From NCBI RefSeq assembly GCF_900187605.1, contig NZ_FYEA01000004.1:350076-414075 (forward strand): DNA of 64,000 nt, in the 5' to 3' direction. This DNA comes from Pseudomonas sp. Irchel 3H7 (GTDB lineage: Bacteria; Pseudomonadota; Gammaproteobacteria; Pseudomonadales; Pseudomonadaceae). Position 1 is the stretch's first letter; each line of letters opens with the position of its first letter. Both the position numbers and the translations under genes were made by a program. Of this stretch, positions 50,565-58,277 are shown piece by piece. The notes beneath the pieces were generated by a model. It did not search any database. It saw nothing but the letters and a program-made list of their open reading frames with translations, and was not told where the DNA came from.

Positions 50565-52118
50565 TCAAGTAATCGGCGCCGGGTTAAACAACGTAATGTC
50601 GTTATGCAGCTTGTGCTTCTCCGCCCACGTCTGCTGTTTGCCGCTGGCAACATCCAGGTAGTAGTGGAACAACTCCCAACCCAGTTCCTCGATCGTCGCG
50701 CGCCCGGTCGCAATCCTTCCGGCGTCGATATCAATCAGATCAGGCCAGCGCTGCGCCAATTCCGTCCGCGTCGATACCTTCACCACCGGCGCCATCGCCA
50801 AACCATACGGCGTACCCCGCCCGGTGGTGAACACATGCAAGTTCATCCCCGCCGCCAACTGCAACGTCCCGCAAACAAAATCACTCGCCGGCGTTGCACA
50901 GAAAATCAAACCCTTCTGCTTGAACCGCTCGCCCGGGCCGAGCACGCCGTTGATTGCGCTGCTGCCGGATTTGACGATCGAACCCAGCGACTTCTCGACA
51001 ATGTTCGACAGCCCGCCCTTCTTGTTGCCCGGCGTGGTGTTGGCGCTGCGATCCGCTTCACCCTTGGCCAGGTAACGGTCGTACCAGTCCATCTCGCGCA
51101 CCAGTTCCTCGGCGACGGTTTTGCTTTCGGCGCGTGAAGTCAGCAGGTAAATCGCATCGCGCACTTCGGTGACTTCGGAAAACATCACCGTCGCCCCTGC
51201 ACGCAACAACAAGTCCGAGGCATAACCCAGCGCCGGGTTGGCGGTGATCCCGGAGAACGCATCGCTGCCGCCACACTGCATGCCGAGGATCAACTCGGAC
51301 GCCGGCACGGTTTCGCGGCGGCGCTGGTCGAGCTTCTTCAAACGGACCTCAGCCAATTCCATGATCTGCTCGATCATCTCGGTGAAGCCGTGACTGGAAT
51401 CCTGCAAGCGATACAGCCACGGATCGCTGAGATCCACCGAAGCATCGTCTTCGTGCATCACCTGCCCGGCCTGCAATTTCTCGCAACCGAGGCTGATCAC
51501 CAACGCCTCGCCACCGAGGTTCGGATTACGCGCCAGATTGCGCACGGTGCGAATCGGGATGTAAGCGTCGGTGGCAGTAATCGCCACGCCGCAGCCATAA
51601 CTGTGGGTCAGCGCCACGACGTCATCGACATGCGGGTACTTCGGCAGCAGCTCTTCCTTGATGCGTTTTACCGCGTGATCAAGCACGCCGGTGACGCACT
51701 GCACGGTCGTAGTGATCCCGAGAATATTGCGCGTGCCGACGGTGCCGTCAGCGTTGCGATAGCCCTCGAAGGTGAAGCCTTCCAGCGGTGCCTGCGCGTC
51801 CGGCACCTCGGTGGACAGCGGCAAGCTGTCCAGCGGCGGCGCGGTCGGCATGCGCAGTTGATCTTCCTTGACCCAACTGCCACGGCGAATCGGCTGCAAT
51901 GCGTAGCCGATCACCTGACCGTAGCGAATCACCTGGCCGCCCTCGGGAATGTCTTCGAGGGTGACCTTGTGGCTCTGCGGCACAAATTCCAGCGTCACCA
52001 GGCCATCGGCAAACTCAGTGCCGGCCGGTGCGCCCTGGTCGTTGACCACGACCACCACATTGTCCCGCTCGTGCAGGCGGATGTGGCGCGGCGAGTCGGA
52101 ATGTTCAATCAACTGCAT
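50565..52118 (-). CDS. garD: Galactarate dehydratase
   Basis: Iron-dependent UxaA-family dehydratase converting galactarate to 5-dehydro-4-deoxyglucarate. The 517-residue protein has an N-terminal SAF-like domain (about 15-90) and the large UxaA domain with [26 protein letters not shown] and [11 protein letters not shown] blocks that bring the iron and active-site ligands. Galactarate is preferred to altronate from the length and sequence of the N-terminal domain and because kdgD and the semialdehyde dehydrogenase are neighbours. It lies 11 bp after the MFS gene. Confidence 0.9.
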   Translation of the reverse strand: MQLIEHSDSPRHIRLHERDNVVVVVNDQGAPAGTEFADGLVTLEFVPQSHKVTLEDIPEGGQVIRYGQVIGYALQPIRRGSWVKEDQLRMPTAPPLDSLPLSTEVPDAQAPLEGFTFEGYRNADGTVGTRNILGITTTVQCVTGVLDHAVKRIKEELLPKYPHVDDVVALTHSYGCGVAITATDAYIPIRTVRNLARNPNLGGEALVISLGCEKLQAGQVMHEDDASVDLSDPWLYRLQDSSHGFTEMIEQIMELAEVRLKKLDQRRRETVPASELILGMQCGGSDAFSGITANPALGYASDLLLRAGATVMFSEVTEVRDAIYLLTSRAESKTVAEELVREMDWYDRYLAKGEADRSANTTPGNKKGGLSNIVEKSLGSIVKSGSSAINGVLGPGERFKQKGLIFCATPASDFVCGTLQLAAGMNLHVFTTGRGTPYGLAMAPVVKVSTRTELAQRWPDLIDIDAGRIATGRATIEELGWELFHYYLDVASGKQQTWAEKHKLHNDITLFNPAPIT

Positions 52119-52129
52119 GACGCCGCTCC

Positions 52130-53491
52130 TCAGGAATGCGCTTGGGACAATTTACCGCTGGCTTCAACACCGCCGTTGGCTGGCGGCTCTTTGAGTACCA
52201 CACGTTTGATCGGGCCAACGATGACCAGATAGCTGAACACCGCGACCAGTGCGTTGGCACCGACGAACACCAGCGCCCATTTGAACGAACCGGTGGAGCT
52301 GATGATGTAGCCAATCACGATCGGCGTGGTGATCGAAGCAATGTTGCCGAAAGTGTTGAACAGGCCACCGCTCAGACCGGCGATCTGTTTTGGCGAAGTG
52401 TCGGAAACCACCGCCCAACCCAGCGCGCCAACGCCTTTGCCGAAGAAGGCCAGGGCCATGAAGCCAACCACCATCCATTCCACTTCAACATAGTTGCAGG
52501 CAACGATACTGCTGGAAACCAGCAGGCCGGCAATGATCGGCGCTTTGCGCGCGAAGGTCAGCGAGTGGCCCTTGCGCAGCAGGTAATCGGAAATCACCCC
52601 GCCGAGCACCCCACCGATAAAGCCGCAGATTGCCGGCAACGAGGCGATGAAACCAGCCTTGAGAATGGTCATGCCACGCTCTTGCACCAGATACACCGGG
52701 AACCAGGTCAGGAAGAAATAGGTGATGCCATTGATGCAGTACTGGCCCAGATACACGCCGAGCATCATGCGGTTGGTCAGCAGCTGACGGATGTAATCCC
52801 ACTTCGGACCGTCGGACTTTTTGCCCTTCTGATCGATGTCGACCATGCCGCCGTTTTCAGCGATGTGTTTGAACTCGGCTTCGTTGATACGCGGGTGTTC
52901 ACGCGGACTGTAGATCACTTTCAGCCAGACCAGCGAGAAGATGATCCCGAGAATCCCCATAACGATAAACACGTGCTCCCAACCGAAGGAATACACGATC
53001 CAGCCCATCAGCGGTGCGAACAACACGGTGGCAAAGTATTGCGCCGAGTTGAAGATCGCCGAAGCGGTGCCGCGTTCAGCGGTCGGGAACCATGCGGCGA
53101 CGATACGCGCGTTGCCGGGGAACGAAGGCGCTTCAGCCAGACCGACGAGGAAACGCAGCATGAACAGCGCAACGATGGCGGTGGACATGCCGAATTCACC
53201 GACAAAGCCTTGCAGCACGGTGAACAGCGACCAGGTGAAAATGCTCAGGGCATAGACTTTTTTCGAGCCGAAGCGATCGAGCAGCCAGCCACCGGGAATT
53301 TGCCCGGCCACGTAGGCCCAACCGAATGCGGAGAAGATATAGCCGAGGGTGACTGCGTCGATGCCCAGATCTTTTTGCAGGCTGGAGCCGGCAATGGCGA
53401 TCGTGGCACGGTCGGCGTAGTTGATCGTGGTCACCAGAAACAGCATGAGCAGGATCAAATAGCGGACGTGAGTCGGCTTGGACGATTGCAT
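52130..53491 (-). CDS. MFS sugar-acid transporter (GudP/GarP-like)
   Basis: Anion:cation symporter family permease, probably importing galactarate and/or glucarate. The 453-residue protein has 12 hydrophobic helices. Landmarks are [20 protein letters not shown] after helix 1, the [24 protein letters not shown] loop 2-3 motif and [17 protein letters not shown] in helix 4-5, typical of the hexuronate/D-galactonate/glucarate branch. GGGAG lies upstream of the ATG. The gene lies between the dehydrogenase and garD. Confidence 0.9.
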   Translation of the reverse strand: MQSSKPTHVRYLILLMLFLVTTINYADRATIAIAGSSLQKDLGIDAVTLGYIFSAFGWAYVAGQIPGGWLLDRFGSKKVYALSIFTWSLFTVLQGFVGEFGMSTAIVALFMLRFLVGLAEAPSFPGNARIVAAWFPTAERGTASAIFNSAQYFATVLFAPLMGWIVYSFGWEHVFIVMGILGIIFSLVWLKVIYSPREHPRINEAEFKHIAENGGMVDIDQKGKKSDGPKWDYIRQLLTNRMMLGVYLGQYCINGITYFFLTWFPVYLVQERGMTILKAGFIASLPAICGFIGGVLGGVISDYLLRKGHSLTFARKAPIIAGLLVSSSIVACNYVEVEWMVVGFMALAFFGKGVGALGWAVVSDTSPKQIAGLSGGLFNTFGNIASITTPIVIGYIISSTGSFKWALVFVGANALVAVFSYLVIVGPIKRVVLKEPPANGGVEASGKLSQAHS

Positions 53492-53558
53492 GTAGAGGTA
53501 CTCCCACTGATTATTTTTATGCGCGGGTGAATCTTCTTTGGTCTTGCATCTATTCCCT

Positions 53559-53638
53559 GTAGGAGCTGCCGAAGGCTCGGGCCGCGATCGGACGATCTTT
53601 TGATCTTAAAAGATCGCAGCCTTCGGCAGCTCCTACAG
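53559..53638. repeat. Inverted REP pair with expanded left arm
   Basis: The left arm reads GTAGGAGCTGCCGAAGGCT and then carries extra bases (CGGGCC and GGAC) before GATCTTTTGATC; the right arm is the ordinary form. It lies between the MFS and aldehyde dehydrogenase genes. Confidence 0.8.
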
Positions 53639-53652
53639 GGTTATTGCGTTTA

Positions 53653-55098
53653 TCAGGAGCCGATGTAGCTGGTTTTCACCACGGTGTAGAACTCTTGCGC
53701 ATAACGGCCTTGCTCACGTGATCCATAGGATGAACCTTTACGGCCACCGAACGGAACGTGGTAATCGACGCCAGCGGTCGGCAAGTTGACCATCACCATC
53801 CCGGCTTGCGAGTGACGTTTGAAGTGGTTGGCGTACTTCAGCGAAGTGGTCGCAATACCCGCCGACAGACCGAACTCGGTGTCGTTGGCCATCGCCAGCG
53901 CCGCGTCGTAATCGGCCACGCGAACAATGTTGGCCACCGGGCCAAAGATCTCTTCGCGGCTGATGCGCATCGACGCTTCACTGTCGGCAAACAGCGTTGG
54001 CGCGAGGAAGTAGCCTTCGGTATCGCAGGTCACCAGACCACCACCGCTGACCAGACGCGCACCTTCGGACTGGCCGATGTCGATGTACTTCATGTCCTGT
54101 TCCAGCTGCGCCTGGGAAACCACTGGACCGATGTCGGTGCCGGATTTCAGGGCGTGGCCGACCTTGATCGACTTCATGCGCTCGGCCATGGCTTCAACGA
54201 ACTTGTCGTGAATCCCGGCGGTGACGATCAAGCGGCTCGACGCTGTGCAACGCTGGCCGGTGGAGTAGAACGCGCTCTGCACCGACAGCTCGACCGCTTG
54301 CTTGAGGTCGGCGTCATCGAGAATGATCTGCGGGTTCTTGCCGCCCATTTCCAGCTGAATCTTGGCCTGGCGCGAGACGCAGTTGACCGCGATCTGACGA
54401 CCCACGCCCACCGAACCGGTGAAGCTGATGCCGTCGACTTTCGGGCTCTGCACCAAGGCATCACCGACCACACGGCCGCTGCCCATCACCAGATTGAACA
54501 CGCCGGCCGGGAAGCCTGCGCGGGAGATGATTTCCGCCAGTGCCCAAGCGCAACCCGGCACCAGATCGGCGGGCTTCAACACCACGCAGTTGCCGTAGGC
54601 CAACGCCGGAGCAATCTTCCACGCCGGAATCGCAATCGGGAAATTCCACGGGGTGATCAGACCGACCACGCCCAGTGCTTCGCGGGTCACTTCGACGTTG
54701 ACGCCCGGACGCACCGACGGCACGTAGTCGCCGGACAGACGCAGGCATTCACCAGCGAAGAACTTGAAGATGTTACCGGCGCGGGTCACTTCGCCGATGG
54801 CTTCGGGCAGAGTCTTGCCCTCTTCGCGGGCCAGCAAGGTGCCGAGTTCTTCGCGACGGGCGAGAATTTCCGTGCCGACTTTATCCAGCGAATCGTGACG
54901 GGCTTGAATGCCCGAAGTCGAGTACGCCGGGAATGCCGCGCGAGCAGCGTCGATGGCGGCGTGAACCTGAGTCAGGTCAGCCTTGGCATAGTCGCCGATG
55001 GTGTCGCTCAGTTCCGACGGGTTGATGTTGGCCGAGTAGTCGGCACCGGCAACCCATTCGCCGTTGATGTAGTTGTCGTAGCGTTTTGCAGTTGTCAC
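53653..55098 (-). CDS. 2,5-dioxovalerate (alpha-ketoglutarate semialdehyde) dehydrogenase
   Basis: NAD(P)-dependent aldehyde dehydrogenase expected to oxidise 2,5-dioxopentanoate, the KdgD product, to 2-oxoglutarate. From the GTG at 55098 it has 481 residues; catalytic residues are N152 (TPWNFP), E250 (LEMGGKN) and C284 (GQRCTASS). The GTG start is chosen for the GAGGG nine bases upstream; a TTG five codons earlier overlaps that site. The gene lies between kdgD, from which it is separated by a terminator, and the MFS transporter. The substrate is assigned from context. Confidence 0.9.
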   Translation of the reverse strand: MTTAKRYDNYINGEWVAGADYSANINPSELSDTIGDYAKADLTQVHAAIDAARAAFPAYSTSGIQARHDSLDKVGTEILARREELGTLLAREEGKTLPEAIGEVTRAGNIFKFFAGECLRLSGDYVPSVRPGVNVEVTREALGVVGLITPWNFPIAIPAWKIAPALAYGNCVVLKPADLVPGCAWALAEIISRAGFPAGVFNLVMGSGRVVGDALVQSPKVDGISFTGSVGVGRQIAVNCVSRQAKIQLEMGGKNPQIILDDADLKQAVELSVQSAFYSTGQRCTASSRLIVTAGIHDKFVEAMAERMKSIKVGHALKSGTDIGPVVSQAQLEQDMKYIDIGQSEGARLVSGGGLVTCDTEGYFLAPTLFADSEASMRISREEIFGPVANIVRVADYDAALAMANDTEFGLSAGIATTSLKYANHFKRHSQAGMVMVNLPTAGVDYHVPFGGRKGSSYGSREQGRYAQEFYTVVKTSYIGS

Positions 55099-55130
55099 AG
55101 GGGCAGCCCTCAAATCTCAAAGCCTTCACG

Positions 55131-55157
55131 CAAAAAGCCGCTGATTGCTCAGCGGCC
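55131..55157 (-). terminator. Terminator between kdgD and the dehydrogenase gene
   Basis: On the minus strand GCCGCTGA, loop GCAA, TCAGCGGC, then TTTTT. This is a textbook intrinsic terminator directly after kdgD, so expression of downstream genes needs partial read-through or another promoter. Confidence 0.88.
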
Positions 55158-55173
55158 TCGCTTTTATCGGGTG

Positions 55174-56085
55174 TTACTGCGCACCTTGCTTGTCGATCAG
55201 CGCGGCGAGCATTTCGTACTCTTCGCCAGTCAGGTCGGTCAGCGGTGCCCGCACCGGGCCTGCGTCATAGCCAGCGATTTTCGCGCCTGCCTTAACGATG
55301 CTCACGGCATAACCGGCCTTGCGGTTGCGGATGTCGAGGTACGGCAGGAAGAAGTCGTCGATGATCTTGCCGACGGTGGCGTGATCTTCTCGAGCGATCG
55401 CGTGGTAGAAGTCCATCGCGGTTTTCGGGATGAAGTTGAACACCGCCGAGGAGTAAACCGGCACGCCCAACGCCTTGTAGGCTGCGGCGTAGACTTCGGC
55501 GGTCGGCAGACCACCCAGGTAGCTGAAGCGATCACCGAGGCGGCGACGGATCGACACCATCAACTCGATATCGCCCAGACCATCCTTGTAGCCGATCAGG
55601 TTCGGGCAGCGCTCGGCCAGACGTTCCAGCAGCGGTGCGTTGAGGCGGCAAACGTTGCGGTTGTAGACGACCACGCCGATGTTGACCGATTTACACACGG
55701 CTTCAACGTGAGCGGCAACACCATCCTGGCTCGCTTCGGTCAGGTAGTGCGGCAGCAGCAACAGACCTTTGGCGCCCAGACGCTCGGCTTCTTGAGCGTA
55801 TTCGATGGCCTGACGAGTCGAACCACCGACACCGGCTAGGATCGGCACACTCGTTGCGCAAGTGTCGACGGCAGTCTTGATGATTTCCGAGTATTCGCTG
55901 GCGGCGAGGGAGAAGAACTCACCAGTGCCACCGGCGGCGAACAAGGCTGAAGCGCCATACGGAGCCAGCCATTCCAGGCGTTTGATATAGCCCGCGCGGT
56001 TGAAATCGCCCTGCGCGTTGAAATCGGTCACCGGGAAAGACAGCAGGCCGGCAGAGAGGATGGACTTCAGTTCTTGTGGATTCAT
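55174..56085 (-). CDS. kdgD: 5-dehydro-4-deoxyglucarate dehydratase
   Basis: DapA-family lyase that dehydrates and decarboxylates 5-dehydro-4-deoxyglucarate to 2,5-dioxopentanoate. The 303-residue protein has the Schiff-base lysine K167 ([10 protein letters not shown]) and the catalytic tyrosine Y141 (VVVYNRN), and [11 protein letters not shown] at the pyruvate-binding site. AGGGTG lies eight bases before the ATG. It is the first gene of the catabolic run and has a promoter with an overlapping operator. Confidence 0.94.
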   Translation of the reverse strand: MNPQELKSILSAGLLSFPVTDFNAQGDFNRAGYIKRLEWLAPYGASALFAAGGTGEFFSLAASEYSEIIKTAVDTCATSVPILAGVGGSTRQAIEYAQEAERLGAKGLLLLPHYLTEASQDGVAAHVEAVCKSVNIGVVVYNRNVCRLNAPLLERLAERCPNLIGYKDGLGDIELMVSIRRRLGDRFSYLGGLPTAEVYAAAYKALGVPVYSSAVFNFIPKTAMDFYHAIAREDHATVGKIIDDFFLPYLDIRNRKAGYAVSIVKAGAKIAGYDAGPVRAPLTDLTGEEYEMLAALIDKQGAQ

Positions 56086-56141
56086 TATTCGAACACCCTG
56101 GTAGCAACGTTTTTTGTGAGTTGATCGTTCAGCCTTCGCTG

Positions 56142-56181
56142 AAGTTGTAGGTCATCGTACAACTTAAAAGATAACCGTCAA
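56142..56181 (-). promoter_or_regulatory. kdgD promoter and overlapping GntR-type operator
   Basis: On the minus strand TTGACG and TACGAT are spaced by 16 bp (56181 to 56154). An 8-bp inverted repeat, AAGTTGTA / TACAACTT with an 8-bp spacer (56142-56165), covers the -10. The part TTGTACGATGA matches TTGTACGATCA upstream of the GntR regulator gene in 10 of 11 positions. Confidence 0.62.
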
Positions 56182-56340
56182 CTGCATTTCATCGTTGTGG
56201 GTGGTTTTTTGTCGGACAAAAGTGTTTAAGCCCTAGCGCGAATTCTCGCAAAGGCCCGTGATTACTGGGTTCGATTGCAGAAACGTCTGGTCAAGATTCG
56301 TTTACTGAGCGCCGTTGCTACGCCGCGTAATGTGTGACGA

Positions 56341-56362
56341 CCGCCACGAAGTATCGTGGCGG
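56341..56362 (+). other. Perfect hairpin upstream of the first small gene
   Basis: CCGCCACGA, loop AGTA, TCGTGGCGG: a nine-pair perfect stem that ends nine bases before the AAGGAA ribosome site of the gene at 56383. It could be a leader structure or a terminator of unseen transcription; there is no T-tract. The rest of the 297-bp gap from kdgD holds only the kdgD promoter. Confidence 0.5.
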
Positions 56363-56382
56363 ATCACTCGAAGGAACCCGAA

Positions 56383-56763
56383 ATGTCCACGAATTACGCT
56401 GCTCCGACTCTCTCGAAAATGGCTGCTCAGTCCTCCTGCACCCTCACGCTTCAGCTATCGACGCTGCCTGATGTCTTGATCGTACAAGTCCCGGATTCCA
56501 GCGATTTTCCGGCGAACTGGAGCGTCTACCCGATTCTCGGCGGCGACCCGGAAGAGCCGGAATGGATTGGTGAAGAAGTGGACACGGGCACTTGGGACGA
56601 TGCCGAGGACGAGATGGAAAAGCTCACGGGGATCGAGTTGCAGATACCTAAAGAGGCGCTGCGGCCGTACCTGAACAGGGTGGTTGAACTGCGCTACAAG
56701 TTTTGCGACGAGTCGAGCATGGAGCCGTTTTCGGAAGTGTTGAGGTTGCGGATCGAAACTTGA
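56383..56763 (+). CDS. Small Ig-like protein of unknown function (A)
   Basis: A 126-residue cytosolic protein with no signal peptide or membrane segment; AAGGAACCCGAA precedes the ATG. It looks like one beta-sandwich domain: strands around SSCTLTLQLST, DVLIVQVPD and ELRYKFCDESS, with the C-terminal pattern ELQIPKEALRPYL ... SEVLRLRIET. The middle is acidic (GDPEEPEWIGEE, DDAEDEMEK). The C-terminal half resembles the neighbour at 56971 and the repeated Ig-like domains of large Pseudomonas surface proteins (my recollection). It is oriented against the galactarate genes around it. Function unknown. Confidence 0.75.
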   Translation: MSTNYAAPTLSKMAAQSSCTLTLQLSTLPDVLIVQVPDSSDFPANWSVYPILGGDPEEPEWIGEEVDTGTWDDAEDEMEKLTGIELQIPKEALRPYLNRVVELRYKFCDESSMEPFSEVLRLRIET

Positions 56764-56970
56764 TCATGATTTTCGATTGACCAGCTCACAACGCTTTGGC
56801 ACAGGCGCTTCGCGTGATAACCGTTCGTCGAGACTGGTATTTCGTACAGGTGCGTAAGAATGGGTATTCCTGAGCTAATGACTTCAGGAGATAACAAACC
56901 GACTCCGATCGTAGTGTGTCATCACTACGCGATTGCAAAGGTTTGATTGGTTATAAAAGGAATTTCGATC

Positions 56971-57333
56971 ATGAATGTTCAAGTAAAAGCCCTCGCTACC
57001 CCCCGCCTCCGCGAAGCCATCGAGCACAATGGAGAGTTCACACTCTACGTTCACAACCTGGTTGATCCTGCCCACGGCGAAGTCCAGTCATATCCAAATG
57101 TTAGCAAGGGAGACAAGATCACATTCAAGGTCAGCACTTCCACAGGGAATGAATACAGCTGGGAACTTGCCGTAGGGTCACCCGCCGATGCTCCATTTGT
57201 ATTCGAGATCCCGAAAAAGATATTTGCAGAAAAGATCGTACCAAGTGCCACCGCTAAATTGAGTTATAGCGTGCAGACCTCGTCAGGTAATACGGCTGAG
57301 TCTCCGGAGCTGCGGGTTTACCTCAAACACTAA
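56971..57333 (+). CDS. Small Ig-like protein of unknown function (B)
   Basis: A 120-residue protein without signal peptide, starting at MNVQVKALATPRL with AAAAGGAA upstream. The domain reads like a single Ig-like repeat: SYPNVSKGDKITFKV, then FVFEIPKKIFAEKI, then KLSYSVQTSSG and SPELRVYLKH. Shared features with gene A are the IPK motif, the L-x-Y strand and the final S-x-x-LR strand. Its composition is more AT-rich than the flanking genes. It ends 6 bp before the convergent regulator gene. It may be a paralogue of gene A from duplication; function unknown. Confidence 0.75.
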   Translation: MNVQVKALATPRLREAIEHNGEFTLYVHNLVDPAHGEVQSYPNVSKGDKITFKVSTSTGNEYSWELAVGSPADAPFVFEIPKKIFAEKIVPSATAKLSYSVQTSSGNTAESPELRVYLKH

Positions 57334-57339
57334 TAAATA

Positions 57340-58095
57340 CTAACCCTGCGCCTGCGCCTCTTCATGGGCCTGGCGCAGTCTTTCACGGCTGTTGGTCAGG
57401 TGCAGACGCATCGCCGCACGCGCTGCATCGGAATCCTGACGGGCAATCGCGTCGTAGATTTCTTCGTGCTCACGGCTCAGGCGACTCATGTAGTGCTGTT
57501 GATCATCATGGGCCAATCGCGCCGAATTCAGCCGCGTACGCGGAATGATACTGGTGCCCAGGTGGGTCATGATGTCGGTGAAGTAGCGGTTGCCGGTGGA
57601 CAGGGCGATTTCCAGGTGGAAAGCAAAGTCCGACGCCACAGCATCACTGGCATGGGCAGCGCTTTCATTAAGCGCATCGAGCGCGGCGCGCATGGTCGCC
57701 AGTTGCTCGGCGCTGCGACGTTGCGCGGCAAGGCCGGCAGATTCGACTTCGAGGCTGATGCGCAATTCGAGGATGGCCAGAACATCACGCAGGGTGACGA
57801 CGGTGGCCGGATCGATACGGAAACCGCTCGGACTTGGCGTGTCGAGTACGAAGGTGCCGATGCCGTGGCGAGTTTCCACTTGGCCGGCTGCCTGCAAACG
57901 GGAAATCGCCTCGCGCACCACGGTGCGGCTGACGCCATGGGCTTCCATGATCGCCGACTCGGTAGGCAATTTGTCACCGCGTTTAAGCAGGCCATCGCGG
58001 ATCTGCTCGCTCAGCACCGTCACCAGTTCCTGGGCCAGACTGCGGCGCTTGCGCGGGAGACGCGGGGTGTCGATCAGGTTTTCCATGGTGTGCAT
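57340..58095 (-). CDS. GntR-family (FadR subfamily) regulator of the sugar-acid genes
   Basis: Transcription factor with an N-terminal winged helix (RDGLLKRGDKLPTESAIMEAHGVSRTVVREAISRL, described by its landmarks LPTES and SRTVVREA) and a C-terminal FCD ligand-binding domain (about 95-235). The 251-residue length fits FadR-type repressors. Its position next to kdgD and the shared TTGTACGAT motif suggest it represses the galactarate genes and itself until a pathway compound binds. The first ATG is used; a second one three codons on is possible. Confidence 0.88.
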   Translation of the reverse strand: MHTMENLIDTPRLPRKRRSLAQELVTVLSEQIRDGLLKRGDKLPTESAIMEAHGVSRTVVREAISRLQAAGQVETRHGIGTFVLDTPSPSGFRIDPATVVTLRDVLAILELRISLEVESAGLAAQRRSAEQLATMRAALDALNESAAHASDAVASDFAFHLEIALSTGNRYFTDIMTHLGTSIIPRTRLNSARLAHDDQQHYMSRLSREHEEIYDAIARQDSDAARAAMRLHLTNSRERLRQAHEEAQAQG

Positions 58096-58122
58096 CTAGT
58101 CTCGAAAATTCGGCTTGTGGGC

Positions 58123-58150
58123 ATCATAGCTCAAGCGGGTTGTACGATCA
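58123..58150 (-). promoter_or_regulatory. Possible promoter/operator of the GntR gene
   Basis: TATGAT on the minus strand (58128-58123) is a possible -10; TTGTACGATCA at 58140-58150 (plus strand) sits where the -35 would be and matches the kdgD operator core. Confidence 0.5.
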
Positions 58151-58172
58151 CTTTCCATTTCCATACAAAACC

Positions 58173-58262
58173 TGTGGGAGCTGGCTTGCCAGCGATGAGG
58201 CCATACCTGTCGATGAAGATGTCGACTAAACCGACGCCATCGCTGGCAAGCCAGCTCCCACA
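58173..58262. repeat. Inverted repeat (GTGGGAGCTGGCTTGCCAGCGATG type)
   Basis: TGTGGGAGCTGGCTTGCCAGC and its complement enclose about 40 bp between the GntR gene and the ABC exporter. This is a further P. fluorescens-group repeat family with its own palindromic core. Confidence 0.85.
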
Positions 58263-58277
58263 TGGGATGTGTGTTGA

